This document shows, piece after piece, positions 23,655 to 35,881 of a DNA stretch of 64,000 bases. Source of the DNA: Macrostomum hystrix (lineage: Eukaryota; Platyhelminthes; Macrostomidae); NCBI GenBank assembly GCA_950097015.1, contig CATNEN010000002.1, positions 1,302,001 through 1,366,000 on the forward strand, given 5' to 3'. Below the pieces are notes generated by a model. That model had not been told where the DNA came from and ran no database searches. It worked only from the letters and a program-made list of their open reading frames with translations. How positions within the stretch are numbered: position 1 is the stretch's first letter; each line of letters begins with the position of its first letter. The position numbers were made by a program, and so were the translations under genes.

Positions 23655-25050
23655 AAGCCAAAGTACATTCGATGACTCATCCATCCTCGTCCACTAGAAA
23701 ACAACCATGGCTAGCCAAAGTTCATTCGATGACTCATCCATCCTCGTCCACTAGAAAATAACCATGGCTAGCCAAAGTACATTCGATGACTCATCCATCC
23801 TCGTCCACTAGAAAATAACTATGGCTAGCCAAAGTACATTCGATGACTCATCCATCCTCGTCCACTAGAAAATAACCATGGCTAGCCAAAGTTCATTCGA
23901 TGACTCATCCATCCTCGTCGACTAGAAAATAACCATGGCTAGCCAAAGTACATTCGATGACTCATCCATCCTCGTCCACTAGAAAACAACCATGGCTAGC
24001 CAAAGTACATTCGATGACTCATCAATCCTCGTCTACTAGAAACAACCATGGCTAGCCAAAGTACATTCGATGACTCATCCATCCTCGTCCACTAGAAAAC
24101 GACGGCTAGCCAAAGTACGTTCGATGACTCATCCATCCTCGTCCACTAGAAAACAACCACGGCTAGCCAAAGTACATTCGATGACTCATCCATCCTCGTC
24201 TACTAGAAAACAACCATGGCTAGTTAAAGTACATTCGATGACTCATCCATCCTCGTCCACTAGAAAATAACCATGGCTAGCCAAAGTTCATTCGATGACT
24301 CATCCATCCTCGTCCACTAGAAAATAACCATGGCTAGCCAAAGTACATTCGATGACTCATCCATCCTCGTCCACTAGAAAATAACCATGGCTAGCCAAAG
24401 TACATTCGATGACTCATCCATCCTCGTCGACCAGAAAATAACCATGGCTAGCCAAAGTACATTCGATGACTCATCCATCCTCGTCCACTAGAAAACAACC
24501 ATGGCTAGCCAAAGTACATTCGATGACTCATCAATCCTCGTCCACTAGAAACAACCATGGCTAGCCAAAGTACATTCGATGACTCATCCATCCTCGTCCA
24601 CTAGAAAATAACCATGGCTAGCCAAAGTACGTTCGATGACTCATCCATCCTCGTCCACTAGAAAATAACCATGGCTAGCCAAAGTACATTCGATGACTCA
24701 TCCATCCTCGTCTACTAGAAAACAACCACGGCTAGCCAAAGTACATTCGATGACTCATCCATCCTCGTCTACTAGAAAATAACCATGGCTAGTTAAAGTA
24801 CATTCGATGACTCATCCATCCTCGTCCACTAGAAAACAACCATGGCTAGCCAAAGTACATTCGATGACTCATCAATCCTCGTCTACTAGAAACAACCATG
24901 GCTAGCCAAAGTACATTCGATGACTCATCCATCCTCGTCCACTAGAAAACGACGGCTAGCCAAAGTACGTTCGATGACTCATCCATTCTCGTCTACTCGT
25001 AAACAACCACGGCTAGCCAAAGTACATTCGATGACTCATTTATTTCGTCC
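23655..25050. repeat. 57-bp minisatellite carrying an AP-1-type site
   Basis: About 24 copies of a 57-bp unit: GGCTAGCCAAAGTACATTCG, ATGACTCATCCATCCTCGTC, then CACTAGAAAATAACCAT. Every complete unit contains the palindrome ATGACTCAT. Variants (GACGGCTAGCC, AATCCTCGTCTACTAGAAACAA) recur in the same order near 24010-24110 and 24860-24960, pointing to duplication of multi-unit blocks. It lies 3' of the minus-strand TAF5-like gene. Confidence 0.95.
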
Positions 25051-25573
25051 CCAAGAAAAATGACCCTCCTGCACTAGCCCAAGTACAGTTGATCATTCCC
25101 AACGAAACCACTAATATCCAGCGTAAAAAATTCAGCGGCTCGTTCATTTTCTGCATGAGTTTTCAGAATTGACTGCAATAATTGCCAATATCACTGTTCA
25201 GAGTATGAAAATATTGCCTTGAAAAACTCATTTGGAGCCTCACAACATTACAATTAGCAATTATTTTTTCATTACAAAAGCGTAAAGTAGCAATTAAAAC
25301 AAATCTATTTAGCCATGTTTAATGCAAGCAAGCACTACAAAAATGCAAAAACGGACTAAACTAGGTAATATGTACCAAACAGTGCAACAGAGATTATTAC
25401 ATTTGCCTTTAGACTTTTACTTACAATGACTTACTTAAAAATGTAAATTACGTAACCGATAATAGTACAAAACAAACATCGTCGAAAAATCGGAAAGTAC
25501 TTTTTCAGCGAAACATCCGGTCATGGCGAAGAGAGCCTTTTGACGCGTACGGCTTGGGAACTTCATCCTTCAG

Positions 25574-28246
25574 TCAACTCATAGGATAGAACTCATCGTT
25601 AATGTTCTCCCCAGCTTCATTGTAATAATCGTCTTCATCGTTGTCTTCATCGTCGGTATATTCGTCTTCCAAATCGACCTCGAATCCCGTAACAGGATTC
25701 GACGCAAAGCCACCAGTCTGTTCGTCAACATCGAAGTCGTCTTCTGTGGTCAAGTCTTCATTGGTGGAATCGTCAGTTTCATCCTGACCTGCCTGATCAG
25801 TGCCGCCTAATCCGTTGGTGGCGTAGTAGGAAGCGCCATTCTCAACTCGGCCATAGACATCAGCGGAATCCGGCGCATTGTCCTCAGTTAAGAATCCGTC
25901 CTGATCATTGTCCAGATCCACGCCAGCTTCGCCCGGTTCAACCTCGGCTAATCCCACAGCCAACAATGGCCGGTGAAGCATTTTTGACTTGCGTTCTTGA
26001 TGACTTCGACCAGGCGTCTGGCGATGTTGTTGCGTTAGGCACAATGGGAGTTGCTCAGGCCACAACAGACGATGAGGCGTGGCCAGACCGGTGAGCTGGT
26101 TTTCGCCGTAGGGAATGACACCTGGATAACAGATAGATGATCACTGACAGTCAACTAACACAGACACTGAGATATTACCGACAGTCAAATACCTCCGAAA
26201 ATGAAAAATTACTCATAAAACGTGCTCAAGGAGCTGCCAGCCCCAGCTCACCAGTCCGAGACGCATCGCCGAGATCCGCGGGTCCGCCAGCCGGCCAGAA
26301 CAGCACTCGGCTTTGCAGATCAACCGAGGCCAGCGATTCACCGCAGGGCGACCAGGCGAGGCTGGCGACGGCGTCCCGGTGACGCCTGGCGTCCCAGACC
26401 GGCTGGCCGGACCCGGCGGCCAAGTCAAAGACGCGCACGTGACGATCTTCACCGCCAACGGCCAGCAGCCGGCCATTGCTAGGCGACACGGCGGCCGCTG
26501 TTACGCAGCCGCGCCAGCCACGAGCGCAGAACAACCGGACGCACCGGCCACTGTTGAGATCCCACAACCGGACACTGGAGTCCAGGCCAGCCGTGTACAT
26601 TAGGGAGCCGCTAGGATGGAAGCCGACAATATCAACGTCGGTTAGATGACCAACGAATTGACGCAGAGGAGTTAGCCTATCTGTGCACCAGAGCATTGCG
26701 GTGCGATCGTGGCCGCCAGTAGCAAATAGAGACGCATTGTAAGGGTGCGTGTCGCAGCACCACACTGGATAGTCGTGACCGCTGTTACAAAAGGCGGTAT
26801 GGATTTGAGTACATGTGGGTAAAGTTGGATCTTGAGCCAAGCTGTAGTTTTAAGTCGATGTAGAGGCCCTTCAGTCCATGGACTGAACAGCGGTACAAAG
26901 CCCTTGATTAGAGATGGATCAAAACTGAATTATCAAATCGAAATCATAATTGAAATTGTCAGAAAGTATAATAATAGTCAGATTAAATGTCTCTTGTACT
27001 CCCTGTACTCTTGTACTCTTGTACTCCCTGTACTCTTGTACTCCCTGTACTCTTGTACTCCCTGTACTCTTGTACTCCCTGTACTCTTGTACTCTTGTAC
27101 TCCCTGTACTCTTGTACTCCCTGTACTCTTGTACTCCCTGTACTCTCGTACTCTTGTACTCCCTGTACTCTTGTACTCATTGTTTGCCTTGGTAGGTCAG
27201 GTGGGTCCAGGTAGATTTTGTTCCCTGAACTCACAGATAAGAAACCAGAGGCAGAACAATCTCTTCTTCTTCTGCATCTTCTTCCTCTTCGTCACTATCG
27301 TCCAATTCTCCAGCTTCCGGCATAGACGACAGCCACTGACGCCGACGTTTTCGCTTGCGTCGCCTTCTGCGTAGGAAACTGTCGCCAAGGGCCTCGCCAT
27401 TCGAATCAGGCGGTAGTCGCCAAAGAAGTACTTTAGCATCTTCGCCGGTCGATATGAGAAATTTCGGTTCCCGACATCCGCTAGCAGCAGAAGCGAATGC
27501 CAACGCGTGCGGGATACCCGAGTGACCGCGCAATCTCAGCCTAGCGAATGCCGACAATCCGTTGGCGTCGCTCTCGCCGCCGCTGCAAAAGTGCAGCCGA
27601 ATCGAAGAATCCTCGTAGCCGGCAGCGAACAGGGCTTCATCGGCGCCGAGGTCCACAGCGCAGCAACTAAGACCGACGCCGACCAGATGACGAAGACCGG
27701 CCCGACAGACGCTAGGCAGACTGGACGCAGCCGTTGACGTAGCCGGAGCAGTCGTAGCCGTCGTCGCCATAGCAACGGCATCAGCGGCGTCCAATAATCC
27801 GGCCAGTTCTGGCTGAGCGCGTAGTTCGACGTCTATTCGACGTTGCGTCGACACAACAGGCATTGACGACGTCGAAATAGTCGCAGACGCAGCCGTAAAT
27901 GTCGTCGTCGATGCTGACACGGGCGGAGGGACGAAATTCCCGCCAGACAGCGAGGCGAACGCAGACGGCTTCGCCGGCTGATGGTCATCCGGTCGGACTA
28001 GACGGAAGGCGCGCCAGGCCAGTTCAAGAGAGTCGGCAGCTTCGAAAGCGCGACTAAGCTGAGCCTCCTCCTCGATGGTGACTGCGATGGGGGCGACGGC
28101 CGACGCTGGCGGCTGGCACAGCTGGAGCAGCTCAGCCCGGCCGCAAGTTTGAACCCAGTCGCGCAGGGCGGCCAACTGTCTAGCGGCATGATGGTGACCA
28201 GGCTGCGAGCTCACCGTGGCCAGGTGCGACTCCAGGAAGGCGGTGG
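25574..28246 (-). CDS. TAF5L: TAF5/TAF5L-like WD40 protein (5' part not resolved)
   Basis: Three joined minus-strand exons: 28246-27235, 26781-26252 and 26121-25574 (stop). Phases match at both joins. The first begins with the family's N-terminal domain (TAFLESHLATVSSQ, like AFLDNKYVVRLQ of TAF5L), then six WD40 blades: AAGYEDSSIRL, LRGHSGIPHALAF, GHDYPVW..GGHDRTAMLW, GHLTDVD..FHPSG..SVRLWDL, EDRHVRVFDL, and a last divergent one. A basic run (RRRRRKRKRRR) and an acidic run lie between blades 2 and 3. The third exon encodes a long acidic tail (DLEDEYTDDEDNDEDDYYNE) that human TAF5L lacks. TAF5 works in TFIID and TAF5L in SAGA; which one this is stays open. The exon at 28246 needs one base from an upstream exon that was not found, so the N-terminus is missing from this annotation. 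Confidence 0.8.
26862..26915 (+). mobile_element. SINE fragment, copy E
   Basis: About 50 bp matching only the SINE core: CCCTTCAGTCCATGGACTGA then ACAGCGGTACAAAGCC. It lies in the intron 26782-27234 of the minus-strand TAF5-like gene. Confidence 0.6.
26990..27182. repeat. 17-bp minisatellite in the TAF5L-like intron
   Basis: About 11 copies of CTTGTACTCCCTGTACT with half-unit insertions, inside the 453-bp intron 26782-27234. Confidence 0.95.
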
Positions 28247-28249
28247 CTG

Positions 28250-29040
28250 GAGCGCAGCGAATAATTTGATTAGAAGTAGAAAGAGCGCTAATACACCTTG
28301 ATGTAATTCAAACACCCACTGCCTATTTCACGGCAGCTCCCAAACCGAATGACCGATTTTCCTGAAAGTCCAACATTTGGATAAAAATTATCCACCCTTT
28401 AAAATAAAAAAGACAATTTAATTAATCGAAAATAGTCAACAATGATAGTCGACATGGTTATATGATAAAAATTCTGTGAGCAGAATAATGATGCCTATCA
28501 TTAGTGGTGGTTTTTGCCACCAACTACCCCGCCGAGAATCGTTGAATATCTCGACGATGCCAATGTTTTGTGTGGAGATTTTAAATACGCCCAGTGGTAT
28601 TTCTACTGTTAACTTACTATTCTACTCATAGTAAGCTACTTAAAATGTTCAGAGAAAATGACCAACCTGCCTGCAGGTCAGTGTAATGCAATTCGTAATA
28701 CACGTGTAGAAATAGCGGATAGGCAACGTCCCACAATTTGCTAGGATTTGAGAAGTGATCAGTTAGGGCTGCGTATAACCTGCAAGGAATGGGAAAAATT
28801 GCTTCGATTAATTGTAATCGCGAAGATCAGGAATTGGCAACACAATATGTGGGATAAAACAAGCAATAAATATGAGACATTGACGACGACAGAGGGTGGT
28901 AAAGAGACAGGCATAGCGATAAGTAGAAATAAGACAGGACACGGGAGACACGAGAGACTGGATAGAGATGAGATCGGGTAGAGACGAGAGAGGTAAAACA
29001 TGACACAGAGTTGAGATGAGAAATGGGAGAGATGAGACAG
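28250..29040. other. Non-coding stretch upstream of the TAF5L-like exon
   Basis: The missing 5' exons of the TAF5L-like gene should lie here or further right, but no exon could be supported by similarity. It has no repeat apart from the start of the GAGACAGG-type array at the right end. Confidence 0.4.
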
Positions 29041-29297
29041 GTAGAGATGAGACAGGGTTGAGATGAGAAATCTGAGAGATGAGACAGGTAGAGATGAGAA
29101 AGGGTTGAGATGAGACAGGGTACAGATGAGACAGGGTACAGATAAGACAGGGTACAGATAAGACAGGGTACAGATGAGACAGGGTACAGATGAGACAGGG
29201 TACAGATAAGACAGGGTACAGATAAGACAGGGTACAGATAAGACAGGGTACAGATAAGACAGGGTACAGATGAGACAGGGTACAGATGAGACAGGGT
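29040..29297. repeat. 16-bp minisatellite
   Basis: About 14 copies of GATGAGACAGGGTACA (alternating with GATAAGACAGGGTACA), preceded by longer GTTGAGATGAGA variants. It stops directly at the hairpin 29300-29342. Confidence 0.9.
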
Positions 29298-29299
29298 TA

Positions 29300-29342
29300 T
29301 TTATTAGACTAATATCAGGACAACTGATATTAGTCTAATAAA
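29300..29342. other. Perfect 19-bp hairpin at the end of a tandem array
   Basis: TTTATTAGACTAATATCAG (29300-29318), a five-base loop GACAA, then the exact reverse complement (29324-29342). There are no mismatches. It adjoins the 16-bp array. Confidence 0.9.
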
Positions 29343-29485
29343 GGCACTAAGGGATTAGCCAGTGAAGAAAGAAGAAGTAGATGCATTAAAAAGGTTGAGC
29401 AGTTTAGCAGATTTTTAAGTTAGCCGACCTTATCGCACGCAGATATAAAGGGACTATAATTCAGGCCCATCTGCGGGTAACACAC

Positions 29486-29770
29486 CTGTCATATTCCATA
29501 GCTAGCTGGCGAGCAGGCAGGTTTTCCACTCGCAGCATGTGACACACACGCCCGACAGACTGGTACGAGGCTGAAATTGTGGCAGCCAATGCGCCAGATC
29601 CGAACATTGCCTGCTGCTGCTGCTGATGGTGATTGACATCGGCTACGGCGGAGGCAGCGGCAGCCGCACTGCCACTTGGACGACTGCGGGCGCGATTGCG
29701 GGACTTGGATTTCCCGCCGCCGAGGCTGCCACCGCCGCCGCCTCCACCGAAGGAACCCTCCTGCGACACT
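29486..29770 (-). CDS. Possible coding exon, unknown protein
   Basis: Minus-strand open stretch between a plausible acceptor (GGCAGCAG) and donor (GACAG/GTGTGT). It encodes a Gly-rich, then Ser/Arg/Ala-rich segment with five CAG-coded glutamines and ends SYQSVGRVCHMLRVENLPAR then QLAMEYD. An in-frame stop lies just before the acceptor and there is no early ATG, so it would be an internal exon. It could be a 5' exon of the TAF5L-like gene, but it ends with two spare bases while the exon at 28246 needs one, so they cannot be joined directly. The product is not recognised. Confidence 0.35.
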
Positions 29771-29894
29771 CTGCTGCCAAGTCACCGACTGCGCACAATA
29801 GACCACCTCAACCTCTGCGGTTGATTGGCAATCTCTGTTAGTAGAGGAAGGAATGCAACCTGAAATTTAATTTCTCAAACATTGAGCACTATTC

Positions 29895-31845
29895 AAGAGA
29901 AGAACTGAGGATCTGCGGATAGAGGGTTGCAGTTCTACCTGAAGATCAGTGGATAGAGGGTTGCAGTTCTACCTGAAGATCTGCGGATAGAGGGTTGCAG
30001 TTCTACCTGAAGATCTGCGGATAGAGGGTTGCAGTTCTACCTGAAGATCTGCGGATAGAGGGTTGCAGTTCTACCTGAAGATCTGCGGATAGAGGGTTGC
30101 AGTTCTACCTGAAGATCTGCGGATAGAGGGTTGCAGTTCTACCTGAAGATCTGTGGATAGAGGGTTGCAGTTCTACCTGAAGATCAGTGGATAGAGGGTT
30201 GCAGTTCTACCTGAAGATCAGTGGATAGAGGGTTGCAGTTCTACCTGAAGATCAGTGGATAGAGGGTTGCAGTTCTACCTGAAGATCTGAGGATACAGTG
30301 TTGCAGTTCTACCTGAAGATCTGCGGATAGAGGGTTGCAGTTCTACCTGAAGATCAGTGGATAGAGGGTTGCAGTTCTACCTGAAGATCTGAGGATACAG
30401 GGTTGCAGTTCTACCTGAAGATCTGCGGATAGAGGGTTGCAGTTCCACCTGAAGATCTGTGAATTGAGGGTTACAGTTCTACCTGAAGATCAGTGGATAG
30501 AGGGTTGCAGTTCTACTTAAAGATCTGCGGATAGAGGGTTGCAGTTCTACCTGAAGATCTGCGGATAGAGGGTTGCAGTTCTACCTGAAGATCAGTGGAT
30601 AGAGGGTTGCAGTTCTACCTGAAGATCAGTGGATAGAGGGTTGCAGTTCTACCTGAAGATCAGTGGATAGAGGGTTGCAGTTCTACCTGAAGATCTGCGG
30701 ATAGAGGGTTGTAGTTCTACCTGAAGATCAGTGGATAGAGGGTTACAGTTCTACCTGAAGATCAGTGTATAGAGGGTTGCAGTTCTACCTGAAGATCAGT
30801 GGATAGAGGGTTGCAGTTCTACCTGAAGATCAGTGGATAGAGGGTTGCAGTTCTACCTGAAGATCTGCGGATAGAGGGTTGCAGTTCTACCTGAAGATCA
30901 GTGGATAGAGGGTTGCAGTTCTACCTGAAGATCAGTGGATAGAGGGTTGCAGTTCTACCTGAAGATCTGCGGATAGAGGCTTGCAGTTCTACCTGAAGAT
31001 CTGCGGATAGAGGCTTGCAGTTCTACCTGAAGATCAGTGGATAGAGGGTTGCAGTTCTACCTGAAGATCAGTGGATAGAGGGTTGCAGTTCTACCTGAAG
31101 ATCTGCGGATAGAGGCTTGCAGTTCTACCTGAAGATCAGTGGATAGAGGGTTGCAGTTCTACCTGAAGATCAGTGGATAGAGGGTTGCAGTTCTACCTGA
31201 AGATCAGTGGATAGAGGGTTGCAGTTCTACCTGAAGATCTGCGGATAGAGGCTTGCAGTTCTACCTGAAGATCAGTGGATAGAGGGTTGCAGTTCTACCT
31301 GAAGATCAGTGGATAGAGGGTTGCAGTTCTACCTGAAGATCAGTGGATAGAGGCTTGCAGTTCTACCTGAAGATCAGTGGATAGAGGCTTGCAGTTCTAC
31401 CTGAAGATCAGTGGATAGAGGCTTGCAGTTCTACCTGAAGATCTGAGGATAGAGGCTTGCAGTTCTACCTGAAGATCAGTGGATAGAGGCTTGCAGTTCT
31501 ACCTGAAGATCTGAGGATAGAGGCTTGCAGTTCTACCTGAAGATCTGTGGATAGAGGCTTGCAGTTCTACCTGAAGATCAGTGGATAGAGGGTTGCAGTT
31601 CTACCTGAAGATCTGAGGATAGAGGCTTGCAGTTCTACCTGAAGATCAGTGGATAGAGGCTTGCAGTTCTACCTGAAGATCTGAGGATAGAGGCTTGCAG
31701 TTCTACCTGAAGATCTGTGGATAGAGGCTTGCAGTTCTACCTGAAGATCAGTGGATAGAGGGTTGCAGTTCTACCTGAAGATCTGCGGATAGAGGCTTGC
31801 AGTTCTACCTGAAGATCAGTGGATAGAGGGTTGCAGTTCTGCCTT
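29895..31845. repeat. 34-bp minisatellite, about 57 copies
   Basis: Unit of 34 bp: GGATAGAGGGTTGCAGTTCT then ACCTGAAGATC(TGC/AGT/TGA). Two or three unit types differ at the GATCTGCGG / GATCAGTGG / GATCTGAGG position and at AGGGTTGC / AGGCTTGC. The AGGCTTGC type is confined to the right half (after about 30960), which shows directional spread of a variant. Confidence 0.95.
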
Positions 31846-31859
31846 AAGACGCATGTGGA

Positions 31860-33046
31860 CGGTGGGTTAAAGCAATAGTTTTAGTACAGGTGGAACTGAA
31901 AATAGTTTTTGGGCTGCAGTAGTGACTAGAGTAATACTTAATTACTCTACAATAAAAAATGGAGTCTACAAACTTGTACTGCACATTGCCAAACGATTAG
32001 GATTACGTGTGTACTAAAAGCAAAATAAAAACCAACAGGCATACTCAGTTAATGTAATATTACAGTTTGTGCACTATACTATAGTATACTACTGATATAC
32101 ACGCTGATAAGTTATAGATATGGGTGAGACAAAATTCTTATTTTTATACACAAACAAAAAGCGAGCAAATATAAATTACGCATAATTATAACAAAAAAGA
32201 ATCAAATCACTTGCACCAGTGACTACTAACCAGTAGTGTAATAGTTTCTTCCCGAATACGCTAAAACTCCTGTTAAAATTAATGATAACACAAAGCAATC
32301 AAGAGACGTGATTTATATTTGTTCTTGTGCTAACTTTAGACAAAAGAAAAGCATCAACACAAGCACAAACAGTGTTAGTCGGGTTGGCAGTTGATAAGAA
32401 ATGGAACTACACAATTCCGACTGTGAGTGGTGCATTGTGGTCCGCAAACCGTAATTAGGGCATGTAGGTGCATAGATTCTGGTTTAACACGCATAATAAA
32501 AAATCATAAATATTAACACAAGTCGCAAAATTGATAGTTTGTTTATCAACAAGAAATAAAAAAACTAAAACAGTAATAACAAGAAACAAAAATACAAAAC
32601 GAAAGTACGCGAAAACACAGATAAAATTGAATTAAAACCATCGCAAATAGTTTACATAGCATTTGAAATTAGACATGTATCGCGAAGTCCACTGCTAAAG
32701 TCAAAGCTAATGGATCTGCAAACTAAGCGTATAAAACAACGACGAGTTACAAAAAACACACTTGAACAGAACAAATACCTATATTGCAACTCTATGCAAT
32801 AAAGAATGTGGATAACAAATTAACAATTAAATACTACTAGCCAGACAAGTAAGTAGTACAGTCAGTTGTATGCTGTATTATTATTTACAAATTGATAAAA
32901 CTACGCAAAAATTGAGAATCGCGATCAAGCAAATAGAGCTGCTGTATGCACTACGAACTACTGGCAGTAGCACACTGCGCGCAGTTAAAAGTTACCACTG
33001 CTGTAAAAAATGTTTCGAATCAGAATAAAAACTAAAAAAGAGCTTA
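31860..33046. other. AT-rich non-coding stretch, includes 3' UTR of the zinc-finger gene
   Basis: No open frame with domain signal. It probably contains the 3' UTR of the minus-strand gene ending at 33047. Confidence 0.5.
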
Positions 33047-33141
33047 TCAATCATCAAAACAAACATCTTTTGTCTCGGATTTAGCAGGTAGTGTCAATCT
33101 TATAGTCGGCCGTGGTGAAGGCTGCAGTGCAGGCGCCACTA

Positions 33142-33172
<31 letters not shown>

Positions 33173-34593
33173 GTGCTGAGTCTGTAGAATCAGTATCTGC
33201 TGCGACAATGAAGGCATCGGCGCTGGCTTCGGTGGCATCGGTGGCGGCGGCGGCTTGGGCAGCAATCGAGGAGGCGGTCGCGGCCGGATCTGCGGCAAAG
33301 CCGGAGAGTTCTTTGGCGGCTCAGAGGAAAGCGGGAACCCGCCGGACAGCCTACTGGAAGATGAGCCCGACCAAGGATTGGCTGGAATGCGACGTCTAGA
33401 ACGAGTAGACGGCGTTAAAGTAGAAGAATAGGAAGAAGACGCAGCAGCAGCAGCAGCGCTAGGCAGACGCGCAGCCTGTAGCTGTTCGCGCTTGTGAACC
33501 AGCAGGTGAGTAGTGAGTCGGCAGGGCCTAGTGAAAGTCTTGCCGCAAGTGGGACATTGGTGCGGATTATTGCGCCAGTTGTGGGTGAACATGTGAGTCT
33601 TGAGCGTGCTAGACTGGGTAAATGTCCGACCGCACTCGCGACAGGTGTATGGCCGCTCGCCCAGGTGTATTAGCATGTGCTGCTTCAGGTAGCTTGCCTA
33701 GACAGTGTGTTGTGAAATATTTATAATCGGATCTTTATTTCGAGAATGAGATCTTTGGAATGCAGGACGAGGAATTTGGCTACGTTACTGTGGTACTGAC
33801 ATTAGAGATGGGAGATAGGGATTATGGGACTGATATCTGGTATGGGGAATTGGGATTAGGAACAAATATCTGGGATGGGGGAATTGGGATAAGGGGACTA
33901 ATATCTGGGGATATCTGGGATGGGGAATTGGTATTAGGAACAAATATCTGGGATGGGGGAATTGGGATTATGGGCCCTGGGATGTCATCAAAAATCTTCG
34001 CTCACCTGCGAAAACATTTTGTGACAGACGCTGCACTCCAGGCTGCGCTGATCAGTGTGAGCTATCATGTGTCGCACCAAATTGGCCCTAGTTGCAAACG
34101 ACTTTGAGCACACCAGACACACTTTGCCAGCACCGCCGCCATTGCCTTCATCATCTTCCTCTTCGTAGTCTTCATCATAATCTTCATTATAATCATCATC
34201 ATCTTCGTCCTCGTCGGCTTGAACTGAGGCGGAAACTTCTGGCGGGCCGGGAACAACTAGGACAGAAGATGGGCAGTCTCCGCTGAGCACATGCTGCTCA
34301 AGGTGATTGGGATCGGAGAACGGCGTGCCGCAGCTTTCGCACTCGCAGAACATCTGCTGCTGCTGATTGTTGGCCTCAGAGAGGATAGCTACTGAGCAGT
34401 CTAAAAGCTCCGATTTAAAAGCGGAACCAGCACCCACAGCAGCAGCAGCAGTATCCAGCTCTTCATCAGGCTGCTCAACTTCAAGCTTGATGCTCAGTGC
34501 CACAGAATCCCTGCTGTCAGCCATAGACTTGGCATGCTCAGATTTACCAGACACCTCAGACTTGCACAGTCTAATTAATGGCGCCTGAGCCAT
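33047..34593 (-). CDS. C2H2 zinc-finger transcription factor
   Basis: Two minus-strand exons, 34593-34006 and 33697-33047 (stop), joined in phase inside a finger (CHKMFSQ/ASYLKQH); 412 aa. An atypical finger near residue 85 (CESCGTPF..H.LEQH..C), then an acidic run (about 128-150), then four canonical C2H2 fingers from about residue 159 to 264 (VCLVC, LECSVC, YTCREC, HQCPTC). The link between the third and fourth finger is HLGERPY, close to the TGEKP linker expected of DNA binders. After the fingers comes a Ser/Pro/Gln-rich tail with polyQ. IKLE (residues 35-38) and FKSE (59-62) fit the SUMO-acceptor pattern. The family is too large for an orthologue call; target genes are unknown. The ATG at 34593 is the first in frame. 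Confidence 0.85.
33780..33985. repeat. Imperfect repeat in the zinc-finger gene intron
   Basis: Decayed tandem units containing ATCTGGGATGGGGGAATTGG and TTAGGAACAAAT fill much of the intron 33698-34005. Confidence 0.7.
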
Positions 34594-34599
34594 GCCAGA

Positions 34600-35880
34600 A
34601 ATTTGCTCCGAATTTAAACAGGTCTGTCAATTGATGGTGTCCACTTGCTTGCAATGACACTGATGCCACTGAAATTAATATATAGCCACCACAATGTGAC
34701 ATCAACAAAAAATTTTTGGTTGCTAAGAGTTGAAATGATGATAATTGATTGATTTTAGAAAGTGATATGGTTATAATGCAATTTTAACATAGTTTACTAT
34801 TTAGCAGGTCATTTGTTTTTTATGATTTAAAACACTTTCATTTTGACCCACTGAGGCAAAATATTGCTAAGACAAACATTTGGCAAGAAAACCAAACTGT
34901 TTATTACACAGTACAAAAGGTATGTTCTTACCTTCAGCTCTAATTCAATACTAGAAAATACTGAAATGCAATGAAAAACCATCTACAATTTGTTAACTTA
35001 TTCTAATAGGGCATGCATCAAGAACTAAAAATTCTGGCTTGAAATAACAGCTACACAAAGCTAAGAACACATTGGGCCTGTGCATTGGTTATCCTATAAA
35101 TGACTAAGTCTGGTCATCTTATGATAGGGTAGTCATTCTATAGAAAGCGTTTGTAGAAAAAAATTAAATTCAGCACTCATAAAAGACAATGGCATTATAG
35201 ATGCAAATTTATTGTTGAACCTACTAAAACTAGAACTGTTTTATAATTAAAATTAGGCCTATAGGATTAAAGTTCAAGAAGCCCCTTAATTCTATAGGAA
35301 CAATGTAATTAATATTAGAGTAGGCACTATTCAAAGAAACAAGAATTAAACAATTTTTACCTTAATGTAAAAAACATTTTAACATATGTTTTTTATATTA
35401 AAACAATTTTATTATTTAGGAGCAACACAAAAAACTATTGTATTTTTCTGAAATGAATACAAATATTTAGCAACAAATCAGACAAAACTTGTTCAAAGTG
35501 ACTAGCTTGTATTTATATAACCAGTTGTAGATAATTTACTATATAGGGGGCCTATATATATTTCCCATTAACAAAAATGACTATGACTATGACTATATAT
35601 ACATAGTCATAGACTATAGTCATTGTCTCATCAATAACGATTAATAAGTGACTTAGTGTATAGGCCTGCGGGCCTGGGATTTTGTTTTTAATGAATGTGA
35701 ATTATTTATTCTGTTTTTTTAGCTAAGAAAAGACTTATTGTACTTCTAGCTAAAAAATATATTGATATTATATAATAGGCCCTGTATCATAAAGTTTATT
35801 TATTTATTATTAATACACATATATACAATAAAAAACTTTTGTTTATAACCTAATTTTATTAACTCAACCTTTGCTTTTGA
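34600..35880. other. AT-rich intergenic DNA
   Basis: No gene is supportable. One interrupted inverted repeat of ATGACTATGACTATG type lies at 35577-35630. Confidence 0.5.
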
Positions 35881-35881
35881 G

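Noticed and set aside
29626-29841. Plus-strand frames opposite the 29486-29770 exon
   Set aside because: The minus strand has better splice sites and gives Gly-rich/CAG-coded glutamine content. The plus frames look like shadows.
23655-31845. CRISPR-like arrays (57-bp and 34-bp repeats)
   Set aside because: The units are directly adjacent with no variable spacers, and the context is eukaryotic.
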